From: JANNMJ01 sp031397815
GTDB lineage: Bacteria; Bacteroidota; Bacteroidia; Cytophagales; Hymenobacteraceae
DNA length: 52,501 nt
Direction: 5' to 3'
Assembly (NCBI GenBank): GCA_031397815.1
Contig: JANNMJ010000054.1
Coordinates: 1 to 52,501, forward strand
In this document: positions 42,457 through 49,385 of the stretch, piece by piece
How the letters are laid out: each line of letters starts with the position of its first letter
Position numbering within the stretch: the stretch's first letter is position 1
Notes under the pieces: model-generated
Told to the model about the DNA's origin: nothing
What the model saw: only the letters and a program-made list of their open reading frames with translations
Database searches by the model: none
Program-made: the position numbers and the translations under genes

Positions 42457-42952
42457 TCTGATCACCATCGCCGAAATCGTTGCTGCCTGCACCATCGAGA
42501 AGAACCTCGATGACCGGCGCATCACGTCCTTCATTCCGATTGCGCAGCTCCAGCGCCTACGGCCCGCCCTCGGCGTGACGTTGTACAATGCGCTGATCGC
42601 GGCCGTCGATGCGGTGACCGATGAAGCGCCCCTCGATGCGCCGTGGCCTGCCCTCATCGAGACGGCCCGCCCGATGCTGTGTTGGTGGACGGTGGCGCTG
42701 GCGTGGCCGCAGCTGCTCGTGCACCTCACCAACGCCGGCGTCACGATGCGCACGGGCCGGGAGTCGTCGAGCGCTGACGTGAAGGCCGCCGACGGCGCGC
42801 AGGTGAGCTACACCGATACGGCTGAGCTGTACACCGGCGAGCTGCGCACGTGGCTGGAAGCGCACCGGGCCGATTACGCCGCGTGGCTCCCCACCGCCGC
42901 CAACGATATCCCCTCGGAGCCGCACTTAGTAGGTGGCGTCTATTTCGGCTAA
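42449..42952 (+). CDS. putative head-tail connector (DUF6712-like)
   Basis: The 167-residue helical protein opens with LITIAEIVAACTIEKNLDD and continues QLQRLRPALGVTLYNALI. It then carries long helices with Trp-rich packing (PMLCWWTVALAWPQLL), the pattern of Bacteroidetes phage head-completion or connector proteins. It follows the portal region, where connectors are expected. The family name is tentative. Confidence 0.55.
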   Translation: MPNLITIAEIVAACTIEKNLDDRRITSFIPIAQLQRLRPALGVTLYNALIAAVDAVTDEAPLDAPWPALIETARPMLCWWTVALAWPQLLVHLTNAGVTMRTGRESSSADVKAADGAQVSYTDTAELYTGELRTWLEAHRADYAAWLPTAANDIPSEPHLVGGVYFG

Positions 42953-42981
42953 TCCTCACCACCTACTCTGCTTACCCTGAT

Positions 42982-43485
42982 ATGTCATCTGTTGCGAACC
43001 TGCCCCGTCCTCCGGCCGGGCCGTGGATGGAAGCAGGCGCCGCCGTCGTTGGCGGGTTGACCTATTGCGTTCACGGGCTGCCCAAGTTCGTCGAGGCCTA
43101 CATCTGGAGCCCGTCGACGACTTACTTCATTCTGCTGCTGGTCGTCATTCTTGACGCAGCTGGGCGCGCGTACCTCGCCAACCATACGCTGTGGAAAGCC
43201 GCCAAGGCGGCGGGTTTGCTGATGGGCGGCTACACGCTAATACTAACTATTGCCTACTGGCTGCGCGCCGAGCCGTCGATGATGTGGCTGCGCTTCGTGG
43301 TGCTGCCCCCGGCCATTGCTTACGAGCTGCGCAGCCTGATCCGCACCCTGCGCGCCCTGCGGATGATGAACGCCGACACCGCCGACCTGCTGACGACCAA
43401 CATTACCCGCAAGGTGCAGCCCGCCGAGGATGCCCCCGCCGAACCTGAACCCGTTCCCGCGCCTGAACCCACCCCCGCTGTATGA
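42982..43485 (+). CDS. holin candidate
   Basis: The ATG at 42982 gives 167 residues with three hydrophobic segments (about 20-37, 47-63 and 75-93, then a weaker one near 105-120). A charged, helical tail follows and ends in a Pro/Glu repeat (AEPEPVPAPEPTPAV). It sits directly before the spanin and endopeptidase genes. Size, topology and neighbours fit a phage holin that times lysis by permeabilising the inner membrane. It overlaps the spanin gene by four bases. Confidence 0.7.
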   Translation: MSSVANLPRPPAGPWMEAGAAVVGGLTYCVHGLPKFVEAYIWSPSTTYFILLLVVILDAAGRAYLANHTLWKAAKAAGLLMGGYTLILTIAYWLRAEPSMMWLRFVVLPPAIAYELRSLIRTLRALRMMNADTADLLTTNITRKVQPAEDAPAEPEPVPAPEPTPAV

Positions 43486-44081
43486 TAAAGCACTTTCCGT
43501 TTCGGCCTGTTGCCTTGGTGGCGCTGGCCTTTATCGCCCTGGCGTTCGCCTGTCTGGCCAGCTGCCAGTCGACGAAGCCCACGCCCCCCGCCCCGGGGCC
43601 ACCGACTACGGCCACCCCGGGCCAACCCACGGCGCCACCGACTACGGCCGCGCCCGCTTCGTCTGACCAGCTCGCGCCGCCCGACCGTACCGATTACTCC
43701 GGTATCGGGGCGGGTGTGCGCTACCGCAAGGACGCCGCCGCCTACGCCGACGCCGAGCGCGCACGGCAGGGGATTGCCGCCCCGCCCCGCAAGGTGAAGG
43801 GCAACGGCAACGTCATCGCGCCGCAGAATTCCGGCACGCTCACCACCACTACGGCAGCCGCCAAGAACACGGCCGCCGCCGCGCCCGGTGCGCAGGCGCA
43901 GGCCGCGAAGGGCGCTGATCAGGCGGCACTCGCTGGGCCGGGTGCTACCCTCTCAGTGGCCTCAGCGGCTACGGCCGGTTTGTGGGCACGGTGGCGGCAT
44001 AACATCGGTAGCCTCGTGGGCGTCGCAGCGTTCGTGTGGCTCGTCATCGCGCTCATTCGTCGATTTAACCGCACCTCCTGA
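43482..44081 (+). CDS. unimolecular spanin candidate (u-spanin)
   Basis: The 199-residue protein has an N-terminal lipoprotein signal (basic MIKHFPFRP, hydrophobic stretch, lipobox LASC with C28). A long periplasmic linker rich in Pro, Ala and Thr follows. Near the C-terminus is one membrane helix (about 175-192; VAAFVWLVIALI) followed by the basic RRFNRTS. A lipid anchor in the outer membrane and a C-terminal helix in the inner membrane is the topology of T1 gp11-type u-spanins, which fuse the two membranes at lysis. It lies between holin and endopeptidase with short overlaps. Confidence 0.75.
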   Translation: MIKHFPFRPVALVALAFIALAFACLASCQSTKPTPPAPGPPTTATPGQPTAPPTTAAPASSDQLAPPDRTDYSGIGAGVRYRKDAAAYADAERARQGIAAPPRKVKGNGNVIAPQNSGTLTTTTAAAKNTAAAAPGAQAQAAKGADQAALAGPGATLSVASAATAGLWARWRHNIGSLVGVAAFVWLVIALIRRFNRTS

Positions 44082-44536
44082 TGCCTACCAACGAACAGCG
44101 GCTGACCGCCAAGTATGGCGACCCGCACGCGCAGGACGCCTTCAAGGCCAAGAACATCATTCAATACCGGTTCCCCGACTGGCTGCGCCCGTACTGGCCG
44201 CGCTATATGGGCAAGCCGGTGACCTCCACGCAGCTCAACCGGGGCGTGGTGCTTTCGCTCGAAGCGGTGATGCGCGAGCTGATCAGCACGGGCCTGATCG
44301 CCGAGCTGAAGGAATACGGCGGCGCCTACAACTACCGCCCGATGCGCGGCCTGAAGGCGCTCAGCATGCACGCGTTCGGCGTGGCGCTGGATTTCAACCA
44401 ATCCACGAACCCGCTCGGCGGGCGCGTCACCTTCTCGCAGCCCTTCCTCGATGTGTGGCGGCGCCACGGCTGGACGTGCGGCGCTGACTTCCGCGCCCCG
44501 CGCGTGGATGGGATGCACTTCGAATACACGAAATAA
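44081..44536 (+). CDS. endolysin, M15-family L,D/D,D-peptidase
   Basis: The 151-residue zinc peptidase has the M15 motif S95-M-H97-A-F-G100-V-A-L-D104 and a later H146 in DGMHFEY, giving the His, Asp, His zinc triad. It has no signal peptide, so it needs the holin to reach the periplasm. It cleaves peptide cross-links of peptidoglycan. Its ATG overlaps the spanin TGA at one base. Confidence 0.9.
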   Translation: MPTNEQRLTAKYGDPHAQDAFKAKNIIQYRFPDWLRPYWPRYMGKPVTSTQLNRGVVLSLEAVMRELISTGLIAELKEYGGAYNYRPMRGLKALSMHAFGVALDFNQSTNPLGGRVTFSQPFLDVWRRHGWTCGADFRAPRVDGMHFEYTK

Positions 44537-44578
44537 TTAACCCGCGCCCGGCGGCTTCCCAACCGGGCGCCCTTCGCA

Positions 44579-44746
44579 ATGAATAAGTTTTTCAAAGCAT
44601 TCCTCGTGGTGTTCGGCGCGCTGCTGATCGTTGCCACGGTGTCTGAGGTTATTACGCCCGCTGATGGATTCGGCGTGCAGTGGCCCGTGTACGTCGGCGC
44701 GTGGGCAGGGTACGCGGGCCTGTGGTACGCCGCTCTTCGCAAATGA
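44579..44746 (+). CDS. small membrane protein in lysis cassette, 55 residues
   Basis: The ATG at 44579 gives two hydrophobic segments (about 5-22 and 36-52) with MNKFFKAFLVVFGALL at the start and ALRK at the end. A GC-rich hairpin (GCGCCCGG / CCGGGCGC) lies between it and the endolysin. By position it may be a second holin, antiholin or pinholin. It overlaps the next gene by four bases (ATGA). Confidence 0.6.
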   Translation: MNKFFKAFLVVFGALLIVATVSEVITPADGFGVQWPVYVGAWAGYAGLWYAALRK

Positions 44747-45243
44747 GGACGCACGTCATCGAGCAGGGCCGCCACCGCGAACGCCTCACGTGGCGCGCCC
44801 TGCTTGACCGCCTGCCGTGGGTCAGCCTGAGCGGGCGCCCGTCTTGGCGCCGCACGGTGGTGTTCACGGATTCGTGCCGCTACACGCTGCCCCCTGCCGA
44901 CCAAGCCGACGCCAACAAGCTCGGTGGGTTGAGCTTCGGCGGTGGGCCGCACGGCAACAGCGCACGCGTAGGCTGGGCCTACAACCCCGCTACCGACCGA
45001 ATTGACCTAACGGCGTATTTCTACACCAACGGCGAACGGCAGATAGAATGGGCCGCGTCGGCTCGCATTGGTGAACCCGTGGACGTTGGGGTTACTCAGC
45101 TATACGGCTGCGCAGAGGTGCGGGTAAATGGACGCCACGCGGGCCAGCGAAGAATGGAGCGCGCCCGTTTCGGCCTGCGCCTCGGCTTGTTTTTCGGCGG
45201 CAACAACCCCGCGCCGCACCGGATGCGGGTGGAGATGGAATAG
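44743..45243 (+). CDS. phage protein, 166 residues, unknown
   Basis: The chosen ATG at 44743 overlaps the previous stop. After a basic N-terminus the protein is beta-rich with aromatics (RVGWAYNPATDRIDLTAYFY, then RARFGLRLGLFFGGNNPAPH). The terminal motif RLGLFFGGNNPAP looks conserved. No signal peptide is seen. It is followed by a strong terminator, so it ends the late operon. No function is assigned. Confidence 0.6.
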   Translation: MRTHVIEQGRHRERLTWRALLDRLPWVSLSGRPSWRRTVVFTDSCRYTLPPADQADANKLGGLSFGGGPHGNSARVGWAYNPATDRIDLTAYFYTNGERQIEWAASARIGEPVDVGVTQLYGCAEVRVNGRHAGQRRMERARFGLRLGLFFGGNNPAPHRMRVEME

Positions 45244-45268
45244 TGATCGGAATGTGATGAGAAGGGGA

Positions 45269-45299
45269 AAGCCCCGGCCCGTTGGGTCGGGGCTTTTTG
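45269..45299 (+). terminator. late-operon intrinsic terminator
   Basis: AAGCCCCG (45269-45276) pairs with CGGGGCTT (45288-45295), followed by TTT. It closes the lysis/late transcript. Confidence 0.8.
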
Positions 45300-45368
45300 T
45301 TGGGCAAAAAGGGTGATTCGGGCGAGTTGGAGAATGTATGAAAAATAATTACGCGCTTTCTTAGAAAA

Positions 45369-45402
45369 TGTGTACACAATCAGAAAAGGCGCCGTATATT
45401 TG
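45369..45402 (+). promoter_or_regulatory. promoter of right-end genes, with palindrome
   Basis: A perfect -7 box TATATTTG (45395-45402) is preceded by a 10-bp palindrome TGTGTACACA (45369-45378) at the -33 position instead of a clear TTTG. A factor binding the palindrome may replace -33 contacts. It lies 45 bases before the ATG at 45448 and supports that start. Confidence 0.6.
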
Positions 45403-45447
45403 TCAGGTCGGAAGGGAATAACAACAACGCCCACCGCCGCTACTGCA

Positions 45448-45861
45448 ATGTCCCGCTTCGTCGTTCGTCAAACCAACCACCCACAAGAAGACCTTACCCG
45501 CAACTGGTCATCATTCGCGGGCGGCTTCGGCAACGGCGAAATCGCCGGAACGTCTTTCTCGTCGGCTGAGGCGTTCGCCGCCTACTGGGAGAAAAACTGT
45601 GACGATCTCGGCGCCGCCCCCGAAGTACGCTTTCACCCTTATCACGAAGGTTTCGTGGAGGTGCATTACGAAGGGTTGGGCGCGTGGGCATTGGATGCTG
45701 AAACGCTGGAAGAGGCAATGATCGAAGCAACGGAAGTGCTGAATCAGCGCGGCGGCTTGGCTTGGACGGATGAAGCGGGCGACGGCCAATTTATGGCGGG
45801 CGAAGTGGTTGCTTTCCACGAGGTGAGCGAAGGTCTTTATGTGTTTGAACTCAATGACTAG
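45448..45861 (+). CDS. accessory protein at prophage right end, 137 residues
   Basis: The ATG at 45448 is set by the promoter at 45395-45402. The protein is acidic and Trp/Phe-containing (RNWSSFAGGFGNGEIAGTSF, then EVRFHPYHEGFVEVHYEGLG), with alternating strands and helices. It has no signal. It is expressed separately from the late genes, so it could be a lysogenic-conversion gene. It overlaps the next gene by eight bases. No family is recognised. Confidence 0.6.
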   Translation: MSRFVVRQTNHPQEDLTRNWSSFAGGFGNGEIAGTSFSSAEAFAAYWEKNCDDLGAAPEVRFHPYHEGFVEVHYEGLGAWALDAETLEEAMIEATEVLNQRGGLAWTDEAGDGQFMAGEVVAFHEVSEGLYVFELND

Positions 45862-46198
45862 CCCAACAAAACCCGGCCGTGGTGGCGCCCGCAAGGGAGC
45901 CGGACGCCCCGCCCCCGAAACCGGCGCCAAGCAACTCATTACGCTACGCCTCGCGCCCGACGTGGTGAAGCAACTGAAAGAGATGCCGTCGGCTGAACGC
46001 ACCAAACTGATCGAGCGACTCGTTCGTGACGACTCTTCCCCGATGGCCGTGGCCACTAAGCGACTGAAAAAAGCAGTGGATGATGCGCTCGGCGGCGACA
46101 ACAGTGCGCAGACAGAACGGGCCGTTGCGTTTCTGTCCGCGCCGCCACCGCCTGACGCCAGCGCGTTGATCGAGGCGCTCAGAAAGGCGCTACCCTAG
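45854..46198 (+). CDS. small protein with GGxRKGAGRP motif, RHH-like
   Basis: The chosen ATG at 45854 overlaps the previous TAG. The N-terminus has the GGARKGAGRPAP motif common in small phage and plasmid proteins, where it can bind the DNA minor groove. Residues about 27-57 (KQLITLRLAPDVVKQLKEMP) fit a ribbon-helix-helix. It could regulate its own operon. The pair with the upstream gene has the size and overlap of a toxin-antitoxin module, but no toxin family was recognised. Confidence 0.6.
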   Translation: MTSPTKPGRGGARKGAGRPAPETGAKQLITLRLAPDVVKQLKEMPSAERTKLIERLVRDDSSPMAVATKRLKKAVDDALGGDNSAQTERAVAFLSAPPPPDASALIEALRKALP

Positions 46199-46297
46199 CC
46201 CGAACCCTTCCCCGCCCGCGCCGGTTACGCCCACGCAATTGAGGGGAATCTTTGCACACGTTCTTTGGGGTGAGCGACCACCCACCAAAAACCGCCG

Positions 46298-46331
46298 CCG
46301 CCCCGCCCGTGCTACCGGGCGGGGCGGTTTT
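46298..46331 (+). terminator. strong GC-rich intrinsic terminator
   Basis: A perfect 12-bp stem (CCGCCCCGCCCG / CGGGCGGGGCGG) is followed by TTTT. It ends the right-end accessory operon. Confidence 0.8.
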
Positions 46332-46380
46332 GCGTTTCCCCGGCGCCTACCTTTACCCGCGTCCCTTTCCTCTTCTTCTG

Positions 46381-46575
46381 ATGCCGCAGCTCCCCGACCA
46401 CCGCTCGTTCTTTCCCGTCAGCCCCACGACGCTCGTCAACCTGCACGAAGTAGCCTCGGCGAGCCTCACCAGCATTCTGCTCACGTCGGGGCGCCGCGTC
46501 GCCATCGACCCGGCGTATCAGGAAGCCGTCCGGGCGCGGCTCGCGGCGGCGGGTATTCCGACAGTGGCGGGGTAG
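46381..46575 (+). CDS. last prophage gene, 64 residues, LytTR-like fragment possible
   Basis: The ATG at 46381 gives MPQLPDHRSFFPVSPTTLVN onward. The segment LHEVASASLTSILLTSGRRV, followed by IDPAYQEAVRARLAAAG, has a strand-helix pattern that recalls the small DNA-contact part of LytTR-type proteins, but this is weak. A terminator lies just upstream and none of its own promoter is obvious. It is the last coding sequence before attR. Confidence 0.5.
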   Translation: MPQLPDHRSFFPVSPTTLVNLHEVASASLTSILLTSGRRVAIDPAYQEAVRARLAAAGIPTVAG

Positions 46576-46607
46576 CCTGTTGTACCTGTGTTGTACCAAA
46601 AAAGCAA

Positions 46608-46642
46608 AAACCCCTGCAAATGCTTGATTTGCAGGGGGTTTT
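46608..46642 (+). terminator. terminator just inside attR
   Basis: A 13-bp stem (AAACCCCTGCAAA / TTTGCAGGGG plus TTT) with a 7-base loop is followed by TTTT. It is 11 bases left of attR and belongs to the prophage. Confidence 0.75.
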
Positions 46643-46652
46643 GGGTGTTAAA

Positions 46653-46668
46653 AGTAGTCCGTAGGGAA
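46653..46668 (+). repeat. attR core, 16-bp direct repeat
   Basis: This copy is identical to attL at 8692-8707. Bases to the right (AATAAACTACCCCA) are chromosomal. On the minus strand the site reads TTTATTCCCTACGGACTACT, resembling a degenerate tRNA 3' end. Confidence 0.85.
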
Positions 46669-46734
46669 TAAACTACCCCACTTGTATCTTATTCATTCTC
46701 AGCGCCCCCGGACCTTGGCTGGGGGAGGGGTAAC
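46669..46734. other. junction between prophage and right module
   Basis: Sixty-six bases separate attR from the leftward XRE gene. They include a G/C-rich imperfect dyad near 46703-46728 that could terminate the XRE transcript. No gene is visible. Confidence 0.4.
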
Positions 46735-47205
46735 CTAGCAGGGCACCGAAGCTACGGATTTCGGCCCATTTTTCGGCCGCAACTGCGGTGGCGAAGTGGG
46801 CCGCTTAGGGTTTGCTTCTGGGCCTGGCTGTTCTAGGTTACCCCCGGACTTTCGGAGTTCTTCCTCCAAGTAGGCTATTCGTCGTCGCTGCTCCTCCTTA
46901 TCGGAGCGGAGGTCGGCGTTGATCTGCCGGAGCAAAATGTTCTCGGCCTCAGCAATTGTGGTGGCGCCGGACTGAGGTGGTGACGGACGAACCACATCGC
47001 CCTCGATGTATTTGGTCAGATTCTCCTCTGGCACATCCAGCGCAGAGGCAATCCTCAACAGTGTTGAGAGGCGCGGCGTCGCTTTGTCCATCTCAATTAG
47101 AGAAAGCCTCCCTCGACTAATCTCTGATTTTGCGGCAAGCTGTTCTTGGCTTAAACCAAGCTTTTCTCGGTAGTAGGAGATTGTGCTCCCTAAGGTGTTT
47201 GCCAT
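46735..47205 (-). CDS. XRE-family transcriptional regulator
   Basis: The ATG at 47205 gives 156 residues. The N-terminal HTH (about 4-60; LGLSQEQLAAKSEISRGRLS then a recognition helix) is canonical XRE. A coiled-coil (AENILLRQINADLRSDKEEQ) follows, then a Pro-rich tail. It has no S24 peptidase domain. It faces a rightward gene series across operator repeats at 47237-47295, so it is the likely repressor of the second module. Its role parallels the S24 repressor of the prophage but it is unrelated in its C-terminal part. Confidence 0.85.
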   Translation of the reverse strand: MANTLGSTISYYREKLGLSQEQLAAKSEISRGRLSLIEMDKATPRLSTLLRIASALDVPEENLTKYIEGDVVRPSPPQSGATTIAEAENILLRQINADLRSDKEEQRRRIAYLEEELRKSGGNLEQPGPEANPKRPTSPPQLRPKNGPKSVASVPC

Positions 47206-47208
47206 TTT

Positions 47209-47241
47209 TTTGACTTCATTTGACTTGTTTTGGTATCTTTG
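47209..47241 (+). promoter_or_regulatory. promoter of the right-hand early operon
   Basis: TTTG (47209-47212) and TATCTTTG (47234-47241) are 21 bases apart, matching the Bacteroidetes promoter consensus. It starts immediately beyond the divergent XRE start codon, so binding of the XRE protein could block both genes. Confidence 0.65.
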
Positions 47242-47295
47242 GCGTATAACGGTGTTTGAAACAGCGCATTGCCAAACGATGCCAAGCAATGCCAA
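47237..47295. promoter_or_regulatory. operator cluster with 10-bp spaced GCCAA repeats
   Basis: CTTTGGCG (47237-47244) overlaps the -7 box. Three direct copies of GCCAA follow at 47271, 47281 and 47291, exactly one helical turn apart. The inverse motif recurs at the next promoter (47619-47660). They are likely binding sites of the XRE or Cro-like protein. Confidence 0.55.
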
Positions 47296-47329
47296 AAGTT
47301 ACAAACACCTAACCAAAAAGCAAAAACCG

Positions 47330-47599
47330 ATGAGCACAGTCGCCTTGAGACCTCACGGATTGACACCCAAACCACTGGACGTATTGCGTGAAAAACTGCG
47401 AAAGCGTCCTTATATGAGGGCTGTACAGACGATTTTGCCCAATAAGACTCCATGGGAAATAAGAAATGCTGTCAATGGAAAGACTAGCCGCCCTGACATC
47501 TTAGTTGCCCTAGAGTTAGCCATTGAACAGATGGATAGGGCTGAACAGCAAACAAACGACAGCCTAGTGCAAGCGTTGAAAGATGCCAATCTGAGATGA
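47330..47599 (+). CDS. Cro-like small DNA-binding protein, 89 residues
   Basis: The ATG at 47330 gives a protein with RPYMRAVQTILPNKTPWEIR followed by a recognition-helix-like segment (NAVNGKTSRPDILVALELA). This arrangement fits a small HTH regulator. It is first in the rightward operon opposite the XRE gene, the position of Cro. An upstream start is excluded because it crosses the promoter. It may compete with XRE for the GCCAA operators. Confidence 0.6.
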   Translation: MSTVALRPHGLTPKPLDVLREKLRKRPYMRAVQTILPNKTPWEIRNAVNGKTSRPDILVALELAIEQMDRAEQQTNDSLVQALKDANLR

Positions 47600-47618
47600 C
47601 TTAGTACCTTTTGCGATG

Positions 47619-47660
47619 CTTTGGCGTGTTTTGTAATCTTTGGCGCTACCTTTGCCAATG
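47619..47660 (+). promoter_or_regulatory. second promoter/operator of right module
   Basis: CTTTGGCG occurs at 47619-47626 and 47638-47645, then -7 box TACCTTTG at 47647-47654. The block GTTTTG-n-ATCTTTGGCG repeats the one at 47226-47244. This suggests that both promoters answer to the same regulator. Confidence 0.5.
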
Positions 47661-47687
47661 TTATGAAAACATCAACAGTAAAGCACT

Positions 47688-47858
47688 ATGCTTAAACCGT
47701 CTCCTGCTCCGATTCGCCTGACTGGCTTTCTGGGTACCCTCTCCGAATTGCGCGCCGCCTCCAGTGCTGCCGCCACCCTCAACCGCCTGATGCGCCGCAC
47801 GGCGGTCGCAACCACGGTGGTCTGGATTGCTACCCGTTCACTGTCCGCCAACCGCTAG
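47688..47858 (+). CDS. small protein, 56 residues
   Basis: The ATG at 47688 follows the second promoter by 34 bases. The sequence begins MLKPSPAPIRLTGFLGTLSE and continues as an Ala/Arg helix (AASSAAATLNRLMRR) with a Val/Ile-rich end (TTVVWIATRSLSANR). One weak membrane segment is possible. The function is unknown. Confidence 0.5.
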   Translation: MLKPSPAPIRLTGFLGTLSELRAASSAAATLNRLMRRTAVATTVVWIATRSLSANR

Positions 47859-47865
47859 TTATCCG

Positions 47866-48141
47866 ATGAAACTCAACTTCATTCCCCAGCAAGGCGCCGA
47901 CTACGCGCGCATTGAAGGTGTTTTTGAATACAGTGACGCCGGTTCGGAGTTGCGTCACGCTGTTTTGATTCAGCGAGACGGCTCTGTGAAGCTAGATGCT
48001 GTGATCGGCACCGACTACTACCGCAATAGCGACCGGGAAGGGCTCGTGATCGAGATCGTGCTGCCTGCTGACCTGCTCGACCAGATTGCTCAACTGCGCG
48101 CGGCCAATGCTGCGCCGCAAGCCGGTACGCCCCATGTATAA
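47866..48141 (+). CDS. small acidic protein, 91 residues
   Basis: The ATG at 47866 gives MKLNFIPQQGADYARIEG at the start, then strands (VLIQRDGSVKLDAVIG) and a C-terminal helix (PADLLDQIAQLRAANAA). The fold looks alpha/beta. It overlaps the next gene by eight bases. No family is recognised. Confidence 0.6.
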   Translation: MKLNFIPQQGADYARIEGVFEYSDAGSELRHAVLIQRDGSVKLDAVIGTDYYRNSDREGLVIEIVLPADLLDQIAQLRAANAAPQAGTPHV

Positions 48142-48781
48142 GGAGCAGCGCCTGCTACCCGAAGGGTTTCGGCTGGCTCACGGGGCAAGCCGCCGCCGCG
48201 ACATTAACGCGGGCGGGTGTTTACTGGAAGCAACTGCATGGATTGCTGGGGAAGCGTGGACCGATACGCCAATCTGCGTATCACCCGTGCTCGCTGCATT
48301 CGGCCGGTCGCTCAATGATGAAATACTGCCTGCTGATCGTCAGCGGCTTCTGCCGCTTGCGGCAGAATTAATCGGGACGGCCAAACCACACCTTGAATCG
48401 GCCCGCCTTCGGGTGCTGGTCGATTTTGGCGTTCGGGAAGTACTGCCTGCGTGGCTGCGGGCTATTGGGATGCCGAATCAGGCTGACGCGGTTTTGCGAC
48501 TGCCTGCTGACCCCATTACTCACGAGATCAAGAGTCTGCTTGGCTCGGAAGCAGTGGCCCATTACATCATCGGCTCGATACGCGACGAGAAGAAGGCTTA
48601 CGGCTACGAAGATGTCGTGCGGGCTGCTGTGTGCCGCGACGGCGCGGCTTCCGAAGTCGTGCGCGCCATTAGCCAACTACTCAATTCATGGAGTGCCAGA
48701 CCCAGTGAGAAGAGCCGCATCGTCGATGCGGCTATTGCCGCTGTACGCCGGGCTATCGCTGTCAACCAACCCCTTCAATAG
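48134..48781 (+). CDS. helical protein, 215 residues, unknown
   Basis: The ATG at 48134 overlaps the previous gene. The N-terminal region (LPEGFRLAHGASRRRDINAG, then LEATAWIAGEAWTDTPIC) recalls a conserved segment found in hypothetical proteins of mobile elements. The rest is helical with DEKKAYGYEDVVRAAV and a C-terminal SRIVDAAIAAVRRAIAV. No catalytic motif is certain. Confidence 0.6.
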   Translation: MYKEQRLLPEGFRLAHGASRRRDINAGGCLLEATAWIAGEAWTDTPICVSPVLAAFGRSLNDEILPADRQRLLPLAAELIGTAKPHLESARLRVLVDFGVREVLPAWLRAIGMPNQADAVLRLPADPITHEIKSLLGSEAVAHYIIGSIRDEKKAYGYEDVVRAAVCRDGAASEVVRAISQLLNSWSARPSEKSRIVDAAIAAVRRAIAVNQPLQ

Positions 48782-48783
48782 TT

Positions 48784-49116
48784 ATGGCTGCTCTAGCGCC
48801 TTATCAGGTACCAACGACCGACCTCGACCTCGGTCGCTACTACGCGAAGAGTTACCTGTTCTCTGATGAAGAGCTGAAATCCTGCGGACTATATTCTTGG
48901 CTATGTGGCGCCACTAAGGTGCGCTATCTGGAAATGTATTACGTGCTCGACGCCGACAAATGGCGTTCCGAGCCCCAAGGGCCGATACTGACGCTGTTCC
49001 CGCGCGGCACCCAGATCACCAACGTGCCCGCTGGCAGCGGCCCTTTCAAAGTGCTCAGTCTGGAGCACCTGCGCGAGCTGCTGGCGGGCTACGTCCAACC
49101 CATCTGCCTGACTTGA
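48784..49116 (+). CDS. small protein, 110 residues, unknown
   Basis: The ATG at 48784 follows the previous stop by two bases. Mixed sequence with aromatics (DLDLGRYYAKSYLFSDEELK, then SWLCGATKVRYLEMYYVL) and a Gly/Pro-rich middle. It shares its TGA with the next start (TGATG). Confidence 0.55.
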   Translation: MAALAPYQVPTTDLDLGRYYAKSYLFSDEELKSCGLYSWLCGATKVRYLEMYYVLDADKWRSEPQGPILTLFPRGTQITNVPAGSGPFKVLSLEHLRELLAGYVQPICLT

Positions 49117-49385
49117 TGGAACGCCTCTATCGCGCTACGCCGCTGGAGTTACAGGCACTAGGCTACCTGCCGACCACCGGACTGCCTCACGAACCGGGAG
49201 AATACTACGAGTTCGAAGTAGAGCACGACGATCAATGGGCTGCCTTTGTGGTCGTGCTCCCAACCCACACGCTGCACAAGCCCAGCCAAATCGCGATGTG
49301 GACAGCGGTGAAAAGCGCCGCCCACTTAGCTGAACTGCCCCGCTTTACCCCCCGCCCAACCACCGAATCATTTTACGCCCAATGA
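49116..49385 (+). CDS. small protein, 89 residues, unknown
   Basis: The ATG at 49116 overlaps the previous TGA. The protein has EYYEFEVEHDDQWAAFVVVL near 35-54 and a helical end (MWTAVKSAAHLAELP). Overlap with the next start (ATGA) suggests coupling. No family is recognised. Confidence 0.55.
   Translation: MERLYRATPLELQALGYLPTTGLPHEPGEYYEFEVEHDDQWAAFVVVLPTHTLHKPSQIAMWTAVKSAAHLAELPRFTPRPTTESFYAQ

Larger units (their letters stand above)
8692..46668. mobile_element. integrated tailed-phage prophage, about 38 kb
   Basis: A perfect 16-bp direct repeat (AGTAGTCCGTAGGGAA) lies at both ends. Inside are an integrase next to the left end, a divergent repressor/early switch, replication genes, terminase, tail, protease, capsid, portal, holin, spanin and endolysin. 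All modules look intact and no stop-interrupted structural gene was seen, so the prophage may be inducible. A tape-measure protein indicates a tail with a lumen (siphovirus-like or myovirus-like). No sheath or baseplate spike was recognised, which favours siphovirus morphology. The gene order places tail genes before capsid and portal. Confidence 0.88.

Noticed and set aside
46653..46700. tRNA gene at attR
   Set aside because: The core resembles a tRNA 3' end on the minus strand, but the T-loop, anticodon arm and D-arm are missing.
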